A DNA stretch of 64,000 bases, taken from positions 10,129,129-10,193,128 of the forward strand of contig NC_037262.1 of assembly GCF_000002425.4 (NCBI RefSeq), written 5' to 3'. The first letter of the stretch is position 1; each line of letters opens with the position of its first letter. The DNA is from Physcomitrium patens (taxonomy: Eukaryota > Streptophyta > Bryopsida > Funariales > Funariaceae). Made by a program: the position numbers and the translations under genes. Shown one piece after another: positions 1 through 11,362 of the stretch. The notes under the pieces are model-generated. The model saw only the letters and a list, made by a program, of their open reading frames with translations. It was not told where the DNA came from and did not search any database.

Positions 1-1180
1 CTTCCACACACCCTTTTATTGGAATATTATCTAAGAAGGGCATAGTCTTTTCTGGAATGAAATCATGAAGAACCTTATTCATCCCATTCATCATATGAGC
101 TACTGAGTTTGTTGCTCCTTGTGGCAATGTACACATCTTAATCAACCCTAAAGGTGTCCTCATAGTAGTAACATCTTTGCTTCCTTCAGCTAGTTGAAAT
201 TGATCATATCCAGAATAAAGATCTCTAACAGAGTAAATAGCTCTACCAGCAAATGCCTCAGCAAATTCTCCAACAATTGGTCTAACTCTAGTATTTCTAA
301 TAGTTACTTGATTTACTAGTTGCATATCTTGAATAAACCATAGTGTTCCATTTTTCTTTGGTACTGTAAACCAACGGCTAGAATATGGTGCAAATGATGG
401 CTCGAGGATCTTCATTTGTATCTTTTCTTTTAAAAGCTTCATAAGTTTAGATAGATGTGCTTTAGGCACTGAAATTGGTCTTAAATCCCAAAGAACATGT
501 GGAACTGTAAATATAATCATTGGTGCCACAACACTTGGATCAACACATCGAATTTCTCAAGGTTCAAAAGCAAAGGCCTTTCCATGCATACTTAACATTT
601 TTCTAAATTCCATTTCTTCAACAAGCAATAAGAAATTTGCAGATCTTATTTTTAGCTCATTAAGTGTGTTCTTAGTAAACTTATGGCCAATTTGTTTAGG
701 ATCCCGTAAGACCTTCTCCTTCAAAGCTTGTTGAACTTGATGATTGAAATCACTAGGTAATGGTATAGCTACTGGTTTTATTTTTCTCTCCACAGTCTTG
801 TACTTAGTTTCAACTTCGACTTCATAATCTTGAAATGCTTGTATAGCTGAGTAGAGCTCTCTTGAATGTACTTGCATCACTTGATCTTCATTTCCTTGTT
901 CAACCTCTAAAAGCTCTTCCATAAAATTTTCTAAATCAGTCTCCATATATACACCTATTATCTTATCATCTCCATCAAGCACACCCACTCTTTTTAGATC
1001 TTTTTCAGATTTTTGCACAACTTTTTTTTTCCACTTTGATAGATCATTAAGTTGTGTATAGATAGCAAATCCATGCTTAGATAATTCTATAACACCTGTA
1101 CAAAAGGTACTTTCTTTTTCATGGGAGAGTACCTTCTTTGATGTACCACTACATTCCCGCTTTATAGTGGTACCCTGCAA
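1..1180 (-). pseudogene. pol: W1 pol: start of reverse transcriptase
   Basis: This stretch encodes the linker after protease and the fingers and palm of reverse transcriptase. The part near 557-1180 corresponds to the linker and the segment with NTLNELKIRSANFLL. The part at 1-550 corresponds to the region that in W3 holds DMQPVNAVTVRN, SGYDQFQLAEG and the catalytic loop. RNase H and integrase lie outside the window. The role in a live element is RNA-templated DNA synthesis in virus-like particles. Identification rests on close alignment with W3 and W4, which are complete through integrase. Confidence 0.85.
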
Positions 1181-1812
1181 AAATCCGTAAACTCTTCACT
1201 AACCCTTGGTAGTAATTCACTTCGTAAATAATTCCGATTGCGCTCATGGTTTGTAGCTACTGTTAGAAATTGCACTGCCTTTTTTCCATCTTGACTTCTA
1301 ATATGGGCACATACTGATCCATCATCCAAAACTTTGGTCTCCATCTTCACAGCTGTAATATATGGTTGATCAAGAATCACCGGGTATGAAGTAGTGTCTT
1401 GAACAAAAAAATTTTGTTCTGTGGTCACATTTCCAACCTTTACCTTTATATTAGGGCAAGCACCATAAAGATCTCCTCGTATATTATTTGCTGTCCGAAT
1501 CACCCATCCATGGTTAATATCAATGGGCCACCTTCCATGTTTATAGACCTCTTTTGACATAATATTAATTTCAGATCCATGGTCAATGAGAGCAATTACT
1601 GGTTCTTCCAAGTCTTCCATTTTTACTAAAGTCTCTGTGGTGGCTCTTGCCCAATGTCCCTTGGTATAGTGTCCAGGTCCCTTGTCATCATCCTTGTATT
1701 CATCCAAATCAAATTGTCCCTTTTTATTGATATAACATTTTGCCAATTCATGCTCCTCTTCTTCAGTCAAGATTGTATCCAAAGCATTAGATACAGCAGA
1801 TTCTCCTGTCAA
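1162..1812 (-). CDS. pol: W1 protease region (retropepsin-like)
   Basis: An open frame of 216 aa follows gag. Around residue 77 it has the motif ALIDHGSEINIMSK, the retropepsin active-site loop in this family, where the usual D-T/S-G is written D-H-G-S. Further on it has YPVILDQPYITA, the second conserved retropepsin block (hydrophobic stretch before the flap-closing helix). The same DHGSEIN loop recurs in W2, W3, W4 and W5, so it is a family trait. The enzyme would mature Gag and Pol. Its start is uncertain because the family may translate it joined to gag. Confidence 0.8.
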   Translation of the reverse strand: MTGESAVSNALDTILTEEEEHELAKCYINKKGQFDLDEYKDDDKGPGHYTKGHWARATTETLVKMEDLEEPVIALIDHGSEINIMSKEVYKHGRWPIDINHGWVIRTANNIRGDLYGACPNIKVKVGNVTTEQNFFVQDTTSYPVILDQPYITAVKMETKVLDDGSVCAHIRSQDGKKAVQFLTVATNHERNRNYLRSELLPRVSEEFTDFCRVPL

Positions 1813-1821
1813 CTACCTCTT

Positions 1822-3477
1822 TCACTTAATAGTGTCTATGATGACTTCATGAAACTCTCTCTTTGCAATGCCTAAAATTTCTCGTAGAGTAAATTCAATT
1901 TTGGCATTCAATATTCTTTCTTCCAAGACTCCTTTCAAATCTGTGGCTGCCGCAATATCAGATTGAAGTTTATAAGTAACATGCTTACTCTTTCCTTTGT
2001 CTCTATCAACCTCTATCATTTCTTCCCATTTTTCTTTTGGTAGTGAAGCATTTCCAGGATGCAATATTGATGGCCCACCCTTAGATGGTCTTTTAACATG
2101 TCGTATAGGTAATTCTTTATTTTGTACTGTTTCTGCATGCCTTTGAGATCTCCTCTTGTTTGTTGGCTCTTCAGGATTTTCTTTTCTTTCATTTCTTCCC
2201 CTTTTCACCTCCATTAGAGCTTCATGTTGAGACTTTGCCAAATAAGCATGTATAGATATAGTATCTACAGGGTCATCCCATCCTATAGCATTTCTAATTA
2301 TTGTAGCTGTATTAAGTAATTCCTGCTTTGTTATTTTTCTTTTATTCATGCTGATAATAGCATGATTCCATAGATCCCTTGTATTTATATACTTATCAAA
2401 AACATCCTCTTTCTCCCTTATAGCCTCAATGCCATAAATAATAGCTTCTCTTGATGCCATAGCCTGTTGAGATATATGCTCTTCCAAAACCTTCTTCATC
2501 CCACCCTTTCCAAAATTGGTTTTGAGAAACTCACCTGTATCTCGCAACGCAATTTTTCCATCCTTCCACAAAATTACTCCTTGTTGCAAAATATTGACAA
2601 AATCTCCACACTTCCTTCGAGGATGCTCCATACTATCGCACCAAATACATCGTAGTATATATCCTGACTTTGATATAGATTTGTTCTCAGGTAGTCTTTC
2701 TTTGTCCTCTAGCTTTGCTAGTTTGATTTGTAAGTCTTTCATTCCTTTTACCAACTCATCAATTGTATCTTTCCGTGGTGCAACTGTAGATATAGGAATT
2801 GGAATAGTTTTTACTAATATAGTTGGTTCTGGCTGTTGCCTATGAGATGTTGTAGTTGGTGGAGGTCTAGTCTCTTGCCTTACTACCACCTTACCCCTCC
2901 GATACTCTCTTTTAGCAAGTATGCCCACAGCTTCAGAGACTTTCTTCCAATCAGTAGTAAGTCCATTGTCCTCTGTATTATCCTCCAATAATAATTCCAA
3001 TTCTCTTTGTAAATCATTGCCAGCTGATTGAAGAAATAACTTTACCTTATCATTTTCAAGTGTAAGCTTTTCTACTCGAGATAATTGAAGAAACTGTCTT
3101 TCAAACTCTCGAAATAACTCTGTTGCAACCAAATCCTTGTTGGATTTATTGACCCATTCCATGAACGATTTTCTTGTCACTCTTTCTGCATCTTTCAAAG
3201 AATACTCTTCTTTTAGCTGAAGGATAAAATCCTCCCATTTCTCTCCATGAGTTTTAATAATCCCCTTTATATGCTCATGAAGCTCTGGTACAATTGCAAG
3301 CTCAAATGTTAGGATCATATCTTTCTCCGGTACTTTATTGAGCTCCATCTCCCGAGAATAATACTTGAGATACTTGGAAATATTTCTTCCATCAAATTGA
3401 TCTAATAAACCAACAACAGATTGTAAGGCTTTAGTAGCCATTGCCTCCTTGCGTTCCACAGCTTGCTGTTGTTGCAT
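1822..3477 (-). CDS. gag: W1 gag polyprotein
   Basis: A complete frame of 551 aa starts MQQQQAVERKEAMATK. Residues about 1-190 form a helical capsid-like domain (LLDQFDGRNISKYLKYY, then REFERQFLQLSRVEKLTL). A Pro/Thr-rich linker follows near 205-225, then a short coiled-coil-like stretch (ELVKGMKDLQIKLAKLEDK). The zinc knuckle is CIWCDSMEHPRRKC, spacing CX2CX4HX4C. The C-terminal part (SDIAAATDLKGVLEERIL and EILGIAKREFHEVIID) is strongly conserved across all W copies and is unusual for Ty3 Gag; I know no function for it. Copies W3 and W4 have an extra N-terminal stretch of about 40 residues, so the true start may be upstream. Confidence 0.88.
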   Translation of the reverse strand: MQQQQAVERKEAMATKALQSVVGLLDQFDGRNISKYLKYYSREMELNKVPEKDMILTFELAIVPELHEHIKGIIKTHGEKWEDFILQLKEEYSLKDAERVTRKSFMEWVNKSNKDLVATELFREFERQFLQLSRVEKLTLENDKVKLFLQSAGNDLQRELELLLEDNTEDNGLTTDWKKVSEAVGILAKREYRRGKVVVRQETRPPPTTTSHRQQPEPTILVKTIPIPISTVAPRKDTIDELVKGMKDLQIKLAKLEDKERLPENKSISKSGYILRCIWCDSMEHPRRKCGDFVNILQQGVILWKDGKIALRDTGEFLKTNFGKGGMKKVLEEHISQQAMASREAIIYGIEAIREKEDVFDKYINTRDLWNHAIISMNKRKITKQELLNTATIIRNAIGWDDPVDTISIHAYLAKSQHEALMEVKRGRNERKENPEEPTNKRRSQRHAETVQNKELPIRHVKRPSKGGPSILHPGNASLPKEKWEEMIEVDRDKGKSKHVTYKLQSDIAAATDLKGVLEERILNAKIEFTLREILGIAKREFHEVIIDTIK

Positions 3478-3624
3478 AAAAAGTGTAAATGCTTAAAACA
3501 TTTGAGTTGTAGCAGGATCCAATTGCAATGGAGATTCTCCAATGCAATTCCTACCACCACTTCCTTGCCCCTCTTCCAAAATAAAAGCCAAAATATTTCT
3601 TCAAAACTCTCTACCCTAGAAATT

Positions 3625-3642
3625 TTCACGTCGGGTTCACCA
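3625..3642 (-). promoter_or_regulatory. W1 primer-binding site, tRNA-Trp type
   Basis: In element sense the site reads TGGTGAACCCGACGTGAA, four bases inside the 5' LTR. It is complementary over 18 bases to the 3' end of plant nuclear tRNA-Trp as I recall it (ending TTCACGTCGGGTTCACCA). W3 and W4 have the same 18 bases; W2 and W5 have decayed versions. Confidence 0.85.
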
Positions 3643-3646
3643 GGTC

Positions 3647-4979
3647 TGTCGTATGGCGTGATTTGCTATCTGGGAATACGCTGGGTATCTAGCTGTAGAG
3701 AGTGTACCTTAAAACTTTATATGATTCTTTTGTTGGCTTCCAAAACTCCTTTATTTTTGTATAAAACTCCAAATATAACAAAATCCCTTCAAAACATTTT
3801 TTCCCGCGAAGGATTTTCTCGCCTAGAACTTTAGAAAATCATAACTATTGATCTAACCGTTCAGTTTGTTTCAAATTTACAAAATAGGAAGAATTTACCC
3901 TTAACTTGTACCACAAAAAACAATCAACCACAAATTCACTTCCGATCTTCTGGCATCTAAGAAATACTAGCAAACACTCCAAACCCTAATTTACAAGCAC
4001 CTGAAAACTATTTTCCTTTTATCTCAAAAACCCGAACTCCAAATGTCATAAAACTTATGCACAAAGTTTACTAACATAAAATGACACGTTCTTTGAAATT
4101 TTGAGCCAAAACCTCACAAAATTGCTCAAGATATAGCTCAAGAGACAAACACTAGTAAATCGGTTTACTTACTACCCTTAGATTGCATGTGCTGACTTCA
4201 AAATCCAATAACTCCTTTATGCCAACTTGGAATCCAGTAAACAGTATGTGAAAAGTATAGCCGCAAAAGTGTTTTCTCCAGTCGCGGTCGCTGATCCTCA
4301 ATTGCCATCCGTATGCGAGCGTTATGTCCAAAAGAGTGACAGTAGGTCCAAAACTAACACCTTAACTTTGAGCACCTATAACTTCTTCATAAAAACCCCA
4401 AATGACACAAAACTTGCACCAAAACCTTAACCAAAAACCTAAACCTTCTGACCCTAGTCTCCAAAGTTCGAATGGTCTCGAGAAACTAACCCTAATCCCT
4501 AATATGGCCTCGGGCAGCCTCCTCAAAGCCCATTGGTCATGATTTTTGACCAATAGGAATAGAGATTTTCATCATTCATCTCCATTCATCTATGTTGGTG
4601 CCCTAATTACTCCCTTTGCTACCAAAATCCTTCTTCAATCTTTTTTCTTATAAGATTAACATAATGTATGCTCTAAACACCAAATAAAAGAACTAAAAAA
4701 AGTTTTTAAATGTCACCAATGTCTAACAAAGGTGACTCTAAATATTTAGAAGTTACTATCAACCAAAACCAATCTTAAAAGCCACTATCAAAAAGAAATT
4801 AAAGTTATACAAATTCTATAGTAATCTTTTTAAACAACCTCTTCTCAAAGTAATAATCAAATTATATCCTACAACCAACTAAAATCTACTAACATGGCTC
4901 TTACCATGTTAGTTAATAAATTATATTTTAAGTACATAATTACATTATTTTTATATAGTAGCCAAACCACAACACGGCA
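3647..4979 (-). repeat. W1 5' LTR (LTR-B type)
   Basis: This 1333-bp LTR begins TGTCGTATGG on the plus strand and ends CACAACACGGCA. A second copy of the same length, the solo LTR at 51144-52476, matches along its full length. Its outer ends and the block GGGAATACGCTGGGTATCT are shared with LTR-A and LTR-C, but the middle is unrelated by eye. Open frames inside it, such as the one at 4227-4430, are LTR sequence rather than genes. Confidence 0.9.
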
Positions 4980-5740
4980 CCGTAAACCATGGACTAGAAT
5001 ACGGTACAAATGAGGGTTCCAATATTTTCATCTTCATCTTTTCTTTTAATAGTTCCACCAATTTAGGTAAATGTATCCTTGGTACTGGAATCGATCTCAG
5101 ATTCCAAGGTACATGCGGTACAATGAAGATAACCATAAGTGTTATAATATTCAGATCCACACCCAATTTCATAAGATTCGAAGGCAAACGATCTACCTTG
5201 TTTAGCCAACATCTTTTTGAAGCAAGTAATTTCCTCTGGCAATAAAGAACTATCAGAACCAATCTTCAATTCTTCAAAAGTCTCTTTAGTAAACTAATGT
5301 CTAATTTTCATTGGATCTCTTAAACTTGCTTCTTTTGATGTTTCTCCTATTTATTCCTTAGAATCTTCTGGCAATGGTCCGACAACAAGCTTTACCTTCT
5401 TATTTGCCGTTTTATATTTCATCTCTATAGTGACTTCTGGTGCTTGAAAAGATTCAAGTATGGTATAAACCTCTCTTGAATGAATCTCAACAATCTTATT
5501 ATTATCCCCTAATCCAATAGATGTAATCAATTCTAATGAATCTTTTAGTTCATTTTCTTCATAAACACTTAAAATCCTCTCAAGCTCTTGCAATGTACCT
5601 AACTTGTGTAATTCTCCTTCAATATTATATAATCTTTTTCTTTCACTTCTTTTAAAATCATCAACTTTTTTATACATAATATTTCTATTTTCCAAAATAT
5701 CAATAAAACTCGCATCAAAGGCACCTTCATCTCACAAGAG
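4980..5740 (-). pseudogene. pol: W2 pol: start of reverse transcriptase, broken
   Basis: This is the homologue of W3 28050-28790. It contains the conserved linker NIMYKKVDDFKRSERKRLYN, the segment KIHSREVYT-like at about 5480, and VPHVPWNLRSIPVPR just upstream of the RT fingers. The left edge is the W1 insertion point. Several breaks are present, so this copy makes no working enzyme. Confidence 0.85.
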
Positions 5741-5772
5741 TACCTCCTCTTTTGTACCTCCATAATCTCGCT

Positions 5773-6297
5773 TTATAGTGGTACCTCCCCAAAATTCTTA
5801 AATCCTTCAACAATCTTTGACAATGGTTTCTTCCTCAATCTATCTCGATTCCGTTCATGGTTAGGAAGTACTGTTAGAAATTGTACAGCTTTCCTTCCAT
5901 CTTCGCTACGTATCCTTGCATAAGCAAAACCATTATCAAGTACTTTTGTTTCCATTCGTGTTCCCATAATATAAGATTGTCCTAAAATCAACGGATAAGA
6001 CATAGTATCTTGAACAAAGAAATGTTGCTCTGTCGCAACATCCCCAATCCAAATTTTGACATCTAGACAAGCTCCATATAATTCGCTCCATGTGTTATTA
6101 GCTACTCGTATTGTCCATCCATGTTCCATATCAATTGGCCATTTTTGCTTCTTATAAAGATTTTTAGACGTAAGATTTATTTCAGAACCATGGTCGACTA
6201 AAACAACAATTGGTTCTTCTATATCTCCTACTTTCACTAATACCTCAGTAGTTACCATTGCCCAATGCTTTCGAGTATAATGGCTCAAAGTTTTCAT
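5773..6297 (-). pseudogene. pol: W2 protease region
   Basis: The stretch encodes LVDHGSEINLTSKNLYKK, the active-site loop of the family protease, and YPLILGQSYIMG, its second conserved block. It ends KIVEGFKNFGEVPL, the same end as in W3, W4 and W5. It lies between gag and the RT part as expected. Confidence 0.85.
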
Positions 6298-6441
6298 TTC
6301 CTTATCACTATAATCTTCAAAATGTACTCATTGATTATACCCATTCTTTTCATTTGTTGGTTGCTTGTAACCAATATCAACCTCCTCTTCATCTTTGTAT
6401 ATTCTTGCATCAATAGCATGACTCATTCCAGTTTTATCTAT

Positions 6442-8140
6442 TTATTTCCTCTTTCGCTTAATGCTGTCAATGATAACATCATGAAATTCCTTCTTTGCAA
6501 TTCCCAAAACTTCTTTAAATGTGAATTCCACCTTAGCGTTTAATATACGTTCTTCCAACACCTCTTTCAAATTTGTTGCTACTTCAATGTTAGAAAGTAG
6601 CTTATAAGCAATTGATTTGCCCTTATTTTTTTTCTCCCTTGTTTTTTCTTCCAATGATGCTGAGATATCTTTTACAAGCAATTCTTGTGAAGCTGCCTCT
6701 CGAGCCTTGTCTCCTCAAGTTTGCCTCTTAGAAAAATTTCCTTCTCTCGTATCATCAAAATTTTCTCGTTTCTTTTCTTCCATCAAAACTTCATGTTGGC
6801 TCTTAGCAATATATGCATGAACTGAAAGAGATTCAATAGGATCCTCCCAACCTGTTGCACCTCATATTGTAGCTGCAATCCTCAATAACGCTTCTCGAGG
6901 TAATTTCCCTTCTTGCATTGTAAAAATGGCAGAAGCCCAAAACTCATTAGTTTTCATATATCCACCAAGGTCATCATCTATTCTAACACCATAACTTGCA
7001 CTTTCTCGTGCTGATGTTTCATGCTCTTTTAAGTAATCTTGAACCAATGCTCTCATTCCTCCCTTGCCAAAATTGGTTTGAAGAAGATCCTCTCTATCTT
7101 TTAATACTATCTTCCCATCTTTCCAACAAATAATTTCTTGCCATATCATATTATTAAATTCATTGCAATCTTTCTTAGTGTGTGAAGCGTCATCACACCA
7201 AATGCATCTTTGTACATATCCTTGTTTTGAAACATTCTTCAAATTATTTGTAGAAGTATTCTCTTCAAGTCTTGCCAATTTGATTTGAAGATCTCGCATT
7301 CCTCGTATAATTTCTTCCATCCCCATATCTGCTTTCTTTGATAAAGATGTCGAAGATTGAACTGTAGGCATTGTTGGTGGTGTTGTACGTAGTGGAGCTT
7401 TGGGTGCTTGTACTGTTTTCGGAATATTGCTCCTATCCTTCTTCCTTTCTCTTTTTACAAGCAACCCCACCGCATCTTCAACGTTCTTCCACTTTGTTGT
7501 CAATCCTTCATCTTTTTCTTTGTCTTCAAGAAAGAGTTCCAATTTCCCTTGCAATTCTCCATCAATAGCTTGAAGAAATAGATCAACTTTATTCGGCTCC
7601 AATGTCAATTTTTCTACCTTCGATAATTGAAAGTATTACCTCTCAAATTCTCTTAGTAGCTCTGTTGCTTGTAAATTCTTATTAGCCGTTCAATCCATTC
7701 TAGAAACAGCTTCTTAGTAACGCGATCAGCATCTTCCAAGAAATATTTGTCTTCAATGCATGTGAAAAAACCTCCCATGAATTCCCATAACGATCCATAA
7801 TCAATGTAATATGGTCTCTTATCTTTGGTATCGTGGCAAGTCCAAATAATTCAACCATTTTCTTCTCAGAAACCCAATTTAATTCCATTTCACGAACATA
7901 ACATCTTAAATACCTTAAAATATTCCTTCTATCAAATTGATCAATTTTATTGACCAGTGCTTGCAATACTTTGGTTGCCAAAGCTTCTTTTCGATCATTG
8001 CTTTGCTGTTGCTGCATTGATAATGAGAAGGCTTGAAAAATACTAGCAATAGATGGATCCATGTGCATACCTTGTCATTTTGAAGAACCTCCACCAGAAA
8101 CTCTTCCCAAAGATCCTTCAAAATTTTTATTTTCGTTCTC
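6442..8140 (-). pseudogene. gag: W2 gag, broken
   Basis: Gag-like segments align with W3 and W4 gag from the N terminus (MHMDPSIASIFQAFSLSMQQ near 8060) to the conserved C-terminal block (EERILNAKVEFTF, KEVLGIAKKEFHD near 6500). The zinc knuckle CIWCDDASHTKKDC is intact near 7180. Several breaks separate the segments. Confidence 0.85.
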
Positions 8141-8192
8141 CATAAAAATAAAAATAAAATCAAATGAAATCCAATACCTTCCACCTCAAGCT

Positions 8193-8210
8193 TTCATGTC
8201 GGATTCACCA
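8193..8210 (-). promoter_or_regulatory. W2 primer-binding site, decayed tRNA-Trp type
   Basis: In element sense it reads TGGTGAATCCGACATGAA, two transitions away from the intact W3/W4 site. It is separated from the LTR end by four bases, as in the other W copies. Confidence 0.8.
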
Positions 8211-8214
8211 CTTG

Positions 8215-8968
8215 TGTCATATTACATGCTATCTTGCTTAAGAACGCGTCGGACATCTAGCTGTAGGAGGTAGTATGATGTTTTACTAGTACTCAAGTAG
8301 TCTATCATATTCTTGACTACCCAAATACAATCTATATCGGATTGTAATGTCAAAGCTTAATTCCAATATAAAATGCCTAGAGACCTTATATAACTTCCAT
8401 TTCTTTTGTTATTTTTATTTTATTTTATTTATTTTATGTTTTTTTATTTTATCTTTATCGTTAATTATATTAATCCTAGATCGTGAACTTCGGCAAGCTG
8501 TGATCTTCAATCTATCCTTCCGACTTGTTGTGAAACATCTATCACTAGTGTCTCTGCAAGCCCTTTCAAATGCTCAAGAAGTTCAAGTTCAACCCCGCTT
8601 ACAGATTGTAAGGCTATGCTGCAATTCGCACCGATGTCCCTTGGCCGCTCGCCGATATTCCTCTTTTCCCTGTCGGTAGGTTCTCAGTTATCATAGAAAC
8701 CCTAAAGAAATCCCAACTTGTCAACTCTCAATACCTCTTTAAATTGTTGGAAGATATCCTCTATCCTTACAGTCAGATTAACACAACCATGCATGTATTC
8801 AGCATACTCAACCCTCTAGACAACTTTGAATTTCAACCACAGAAGTATCTTCCATTTCATCAAAAATCAAGAGTACCAACCTTTCCTCTCTTATGGAAAA
8901 ATCCAGTTCACCAATACAACACTGACTTTCAGCAACGATTGCCTCAGTCTTCCAAAAACCCTATGAAG

Positions 8969-9010
<42 letters not shown>

Positions 9011-9645
9011 ATTTTCTATCTTTTCTCCCGAAAGCTTGAAGTTAGCTTTCTCCCTTTTAAACCCTAATTCTCCCCTCTTTTCATTTCTTAACCTATCCTC
9101 CTCTTTAATCCTAATTCTCTCCTCTTTTAAATCCTAGCCTCTAAATTTCTTCAATCTTCCATCTTGGATCCGGAATTGGCTCCACCGTCAAAGCTTTCTC
9201 ATCTATTTTTTGCCTTTTAAAAGGTTCTTTTTCCGGAAATAACTTTTCCTGAAACGGCACAGAGAACAAGACAGCCTGAAATGGAATCAAAACCCCCGCA
9301 ATTGGGACCACATTGAGTCGCCCGATCAAATCAGGTCTCATATTGGCTAAGAGGCTCGTAGTAAGATCTGGATGTTCCCGTAATTGGATCAAATTGGTCC
9401 TTCGTGTCAGGCTCGCTCAGTCATCGATTTAGTCCTTTCGATTCTGTTGACTCTCACTATTGGACTCGAACGGAGTATTTCGTTACTGGTAAGTATGCCC
9501 TGACCGACTGTGACAGGGTGTCTGAACTGGCCCCTGAATATTGGCACTGGAATCGGTCGTTGCTCCCAATATTCGAGGTAAGTGAACATTAATAAAAGTC
9601 CCCTTTCTTTATATTTTCACGGTATACTCGTGTTACAATACGACA
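8215..9645 (-). repeat. W2 5' LTR (LTR-A type) with long A/T tract
   Basis: This 1431-bp LTR starts TGTCATATTACATGC and ends ATACGACA on the plus strand. It aligns with the LTRs of W5 and, more distantly, W3 and W4. A run of 37 A (8969-9005; T in element sense) replaces the T10 of W5 and explains part of the length difference. Like the others it contains the roughly 70-bp tandem unit around CAATATGAGACCTGA (9300-9400). Confidence 0.88.
8969..9005 (-). repeat. 37-base homopolymer A tract inside W2 LTR
   Basis: An uninterrupted A run on the plus strand. The W5 LTRs have a run of only ten T (element sense) at the same place, so this looks like replication-slippage expansion. Confidence 0.9.
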
Positions 9646-9786
9646 TCGTAAGTCAGGAGCCAGAGTGAAAGTCTTAAGCCAGGAGTCAGACTGAGAGTCA
9701 TAAGCTAAGAGGCAGACTGAGAGTCGTAAGCCGAGAGCCAGACTAAGAGTCGTAAGCCGAGAGCCAGACCGAGAGTCGTGAGCCAA
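9646..9786 (+). repeat. Tandem repeat in V1 5' LTR
   Basis: About six imperfect copies of a 24-30 bp unit, consensus near GAGAGTCGTAAGCCGAGAGC. The same array has about ten copies in the V1 3' LTR (49895-50165). Confidence 0.85.
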
Positions 9787-10066
9787 GGTAAGCTTGGTGC
9801 TACCTCTTTGTTTTCTTTATTATTTGCTTATGAAGAATGGCGATTGAGATAAAGTATTGTTGAATTGATAATCATAGAATAGATTATGGATTGAATTAAG
9901 CCTTGGTGTTTTGTAGTTTGATACTTGATTTCAGATAGCCAGAATACAGTCAATAGTGACACTAACAGACTCAATTCATATAACCAGTCTTTCTCCCTGT
10001 TCAAATCCACCTCTATTAGTTCAATTACTTTGGTCTATTGAAGCTTGAATGCAATGAAAATAACAT
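9646..10066 (+). repeat. V1 5' LTR, 3' part
   Basis: This is the right part of the V1 5' LTR, cut on the left by W2. It matches the V1 3' LTR from about 50035 to 50457, including AAGCTTGGTGCTACCTCTTT and the ending TTGAAGCTTGAATGCAA. The last bases ATAACA are followed by the primer site. Confidence 0.88.
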
Positions 10067-10069
10067 TTT

Positions 10070-10087
10070 GGCACCGCCGTCGGAGAA
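10070..10087 (+). promoter_or_regulatory. V1 primer-binding site, tRNA-Asp-like
   Basis: TGGCACCGCCGTCGGAGA follows the LTR end by three bases. It matches 13 of 18 bases of the tRNA-Asp-type site (TGGCGCCGTTGCCGGGGA) used by many plant Ty3 elements, and all five differences are transitions. The bases between here and gag (10088-10317) show nothing else recognisable. Confidence 0.65.
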
Positions 10088-11362
10088 ATGATAATAATAT
10101 GAAATGTTAGAAATTGATTGTATGGGAGATGGAATTATATGTTGAATGAGAACGTGAGAAGAACCAATTTTAGGATTACAAATATGTGAGTTATAATTCA
10201 AGGCATTATTGATTTTGTAAAGAAGAATGAAAGATTATGAGTGATAATCACGGAAAAGGGGGGGAGGAAAGATTATCAAAGAATTAATCAAAAAATGAAA
10301 GAAAGACAGGAGCGATTATGCATAAGAAATATCCTACGAGAATGACAAAAAAGAATTGCAAGTCCAAGAAAAATCAAAAGAAGAAAAATTCAGATTCAAA
10401 TAGTAAGGAGACCAGTAATAACACCAATGGTCACGAGAGTGCCAGAAGTACCAATTACAATACAAATGGAAGCAGTAGGAGACTGAACTACAAGTGTGGC
10501 ACCATTACCTAGTTTTAGTGGTTGGTCGAGCTCTGATTCCGATCACCATATATCTCAATTCTTTACAGCCTACGTGGCTAATAATGGTAGAACTGAAGAC
10601 ATTTGGTTGAGATAGTTGCCAACAACTTTAAAAGATACAGCTTTTGAATGGTATATTTGGCAATCAGTGGATAGATTTCTCAATTGGTAGGCCTTGATGA
10701 ACGCCTTGTTAATCCATTTTAGACCAATTGGATTTGAAGATCGACTTCGAGAAAGTTTTATGAATAGTAGGATGTTTGTGGAGAAATCCGTAGAGTCCTA
10801 TTATAGCCGGATCGTGGATATACTTTGTAAATGGTCAAATAATCAAATGCCAAATGCGTTTATATTATCGATATTAATTAACGAGTTGCATCCACCAGAA
10901 TTAAAAATGTTTATAAAAGAGGCTCAATCAACTACGGTAGAGGCATCATTGGCACGAGCAAAGGTGTGGGAAGAATGTCATTATGATCAATTGTTAACAA
11001 TGGAGGCCACGATGATTCCAAATTCAGGAAGCCAACAAATAGAACCGAAAATGTGTCCATGGATAATTATCCACAAATAGCTACCTCCAATGTAAAGAAT
11101 GTTATGTTGCAACAACCAATTAATGCTACACCACTCCAAATAATAGCGCCAATAATGATGATACCTTATTTTACATTGCCAACCTATCAACAACCGGAAT
11201 TATTCACAAATATGACTATCAAAGATCCAAATGAAGCCTTGTTATTGAATCTAACAAAGAAAATGGAAGAATTGGCCGTAAATTTGGCTAAAGATAAAGA
11301 GAAACGACATAAGACTTCTAATACAAGACCTAATGTATAGTATAATAATTGTAAGGAACAAG

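Larger units (their letters stand above)
1..4979 (-). mobile_element. W1: Ty3-like LTR element, 5' part, nested in W2
   Basis: W1 is a minus-strand Ty3/gypsy-like element cut by the left window edge. Reading leftwards it has a 5' LTR (3647-4979), a tRNA-Trp primer site, gag, protease and the start of reverse transcriptase. It is inserted in the RT part of W2. The 4 bases beyond its LTR (CCGT, 4980-4983) belong to the W2 sequence, because the same CCGT stands uninterrupted in W4. Its other end lies outside the window. It is the best-preserved gag copy of the W family here, with only about one to three breaks visible. It differs clearly from W2-W5 in protein and in LTR body, so it is a separate subfamily. 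Confidence 0.9.
4980..9645 (-). mobile_element. W2: Ty3-like LTR element, 5' part, nested in V1 LTR
   Basis: W2 is a minus-strand member of the W3/W4 subfamily. It is interrupted in its RT part by W1; the rest of pol lies to the left of the window. Visible parts are the 5' LTR (8215-9645), primer site, gag, protease and the start of pol. It is clearly older than W3 and W4, with around ten breaks and many C-to-T type differences. It sits in the tandem-repeat part of the V1 5' LTR; the flanking TCGT at 9646-9649 matches the V1 repeat unit. Confidence 0.9.

Noticed and set aside
2467-2845. Plus-strand frames opposite W1 gag, and similar frames opposite other gag/pol genes
   Set aside because: They are antisense shadows of coding sequence and recur wherever the same gag or pol recurs.
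3625-3642. tRNA-Trp gene fragment
   Set aside because: Only the 18-base 3' end of the tRNA is present, on the strand expected of a primer site and next to an LTR; no acceptor, D or anticodon arm.
4227-4430. Small gene in LTR-B (67 aa), repeated at 51724-51927
   Set aside because: Both copies are LTR sequence conserved as DNA; no start context or known domain.
8969-9005. Poly-A tail of a LINE, SINE or processed pseudogene
   Set aside because: The run is inside an LTR at the place where sister LTRs have T10 in element sense; no flanking duplication or retrogene body.
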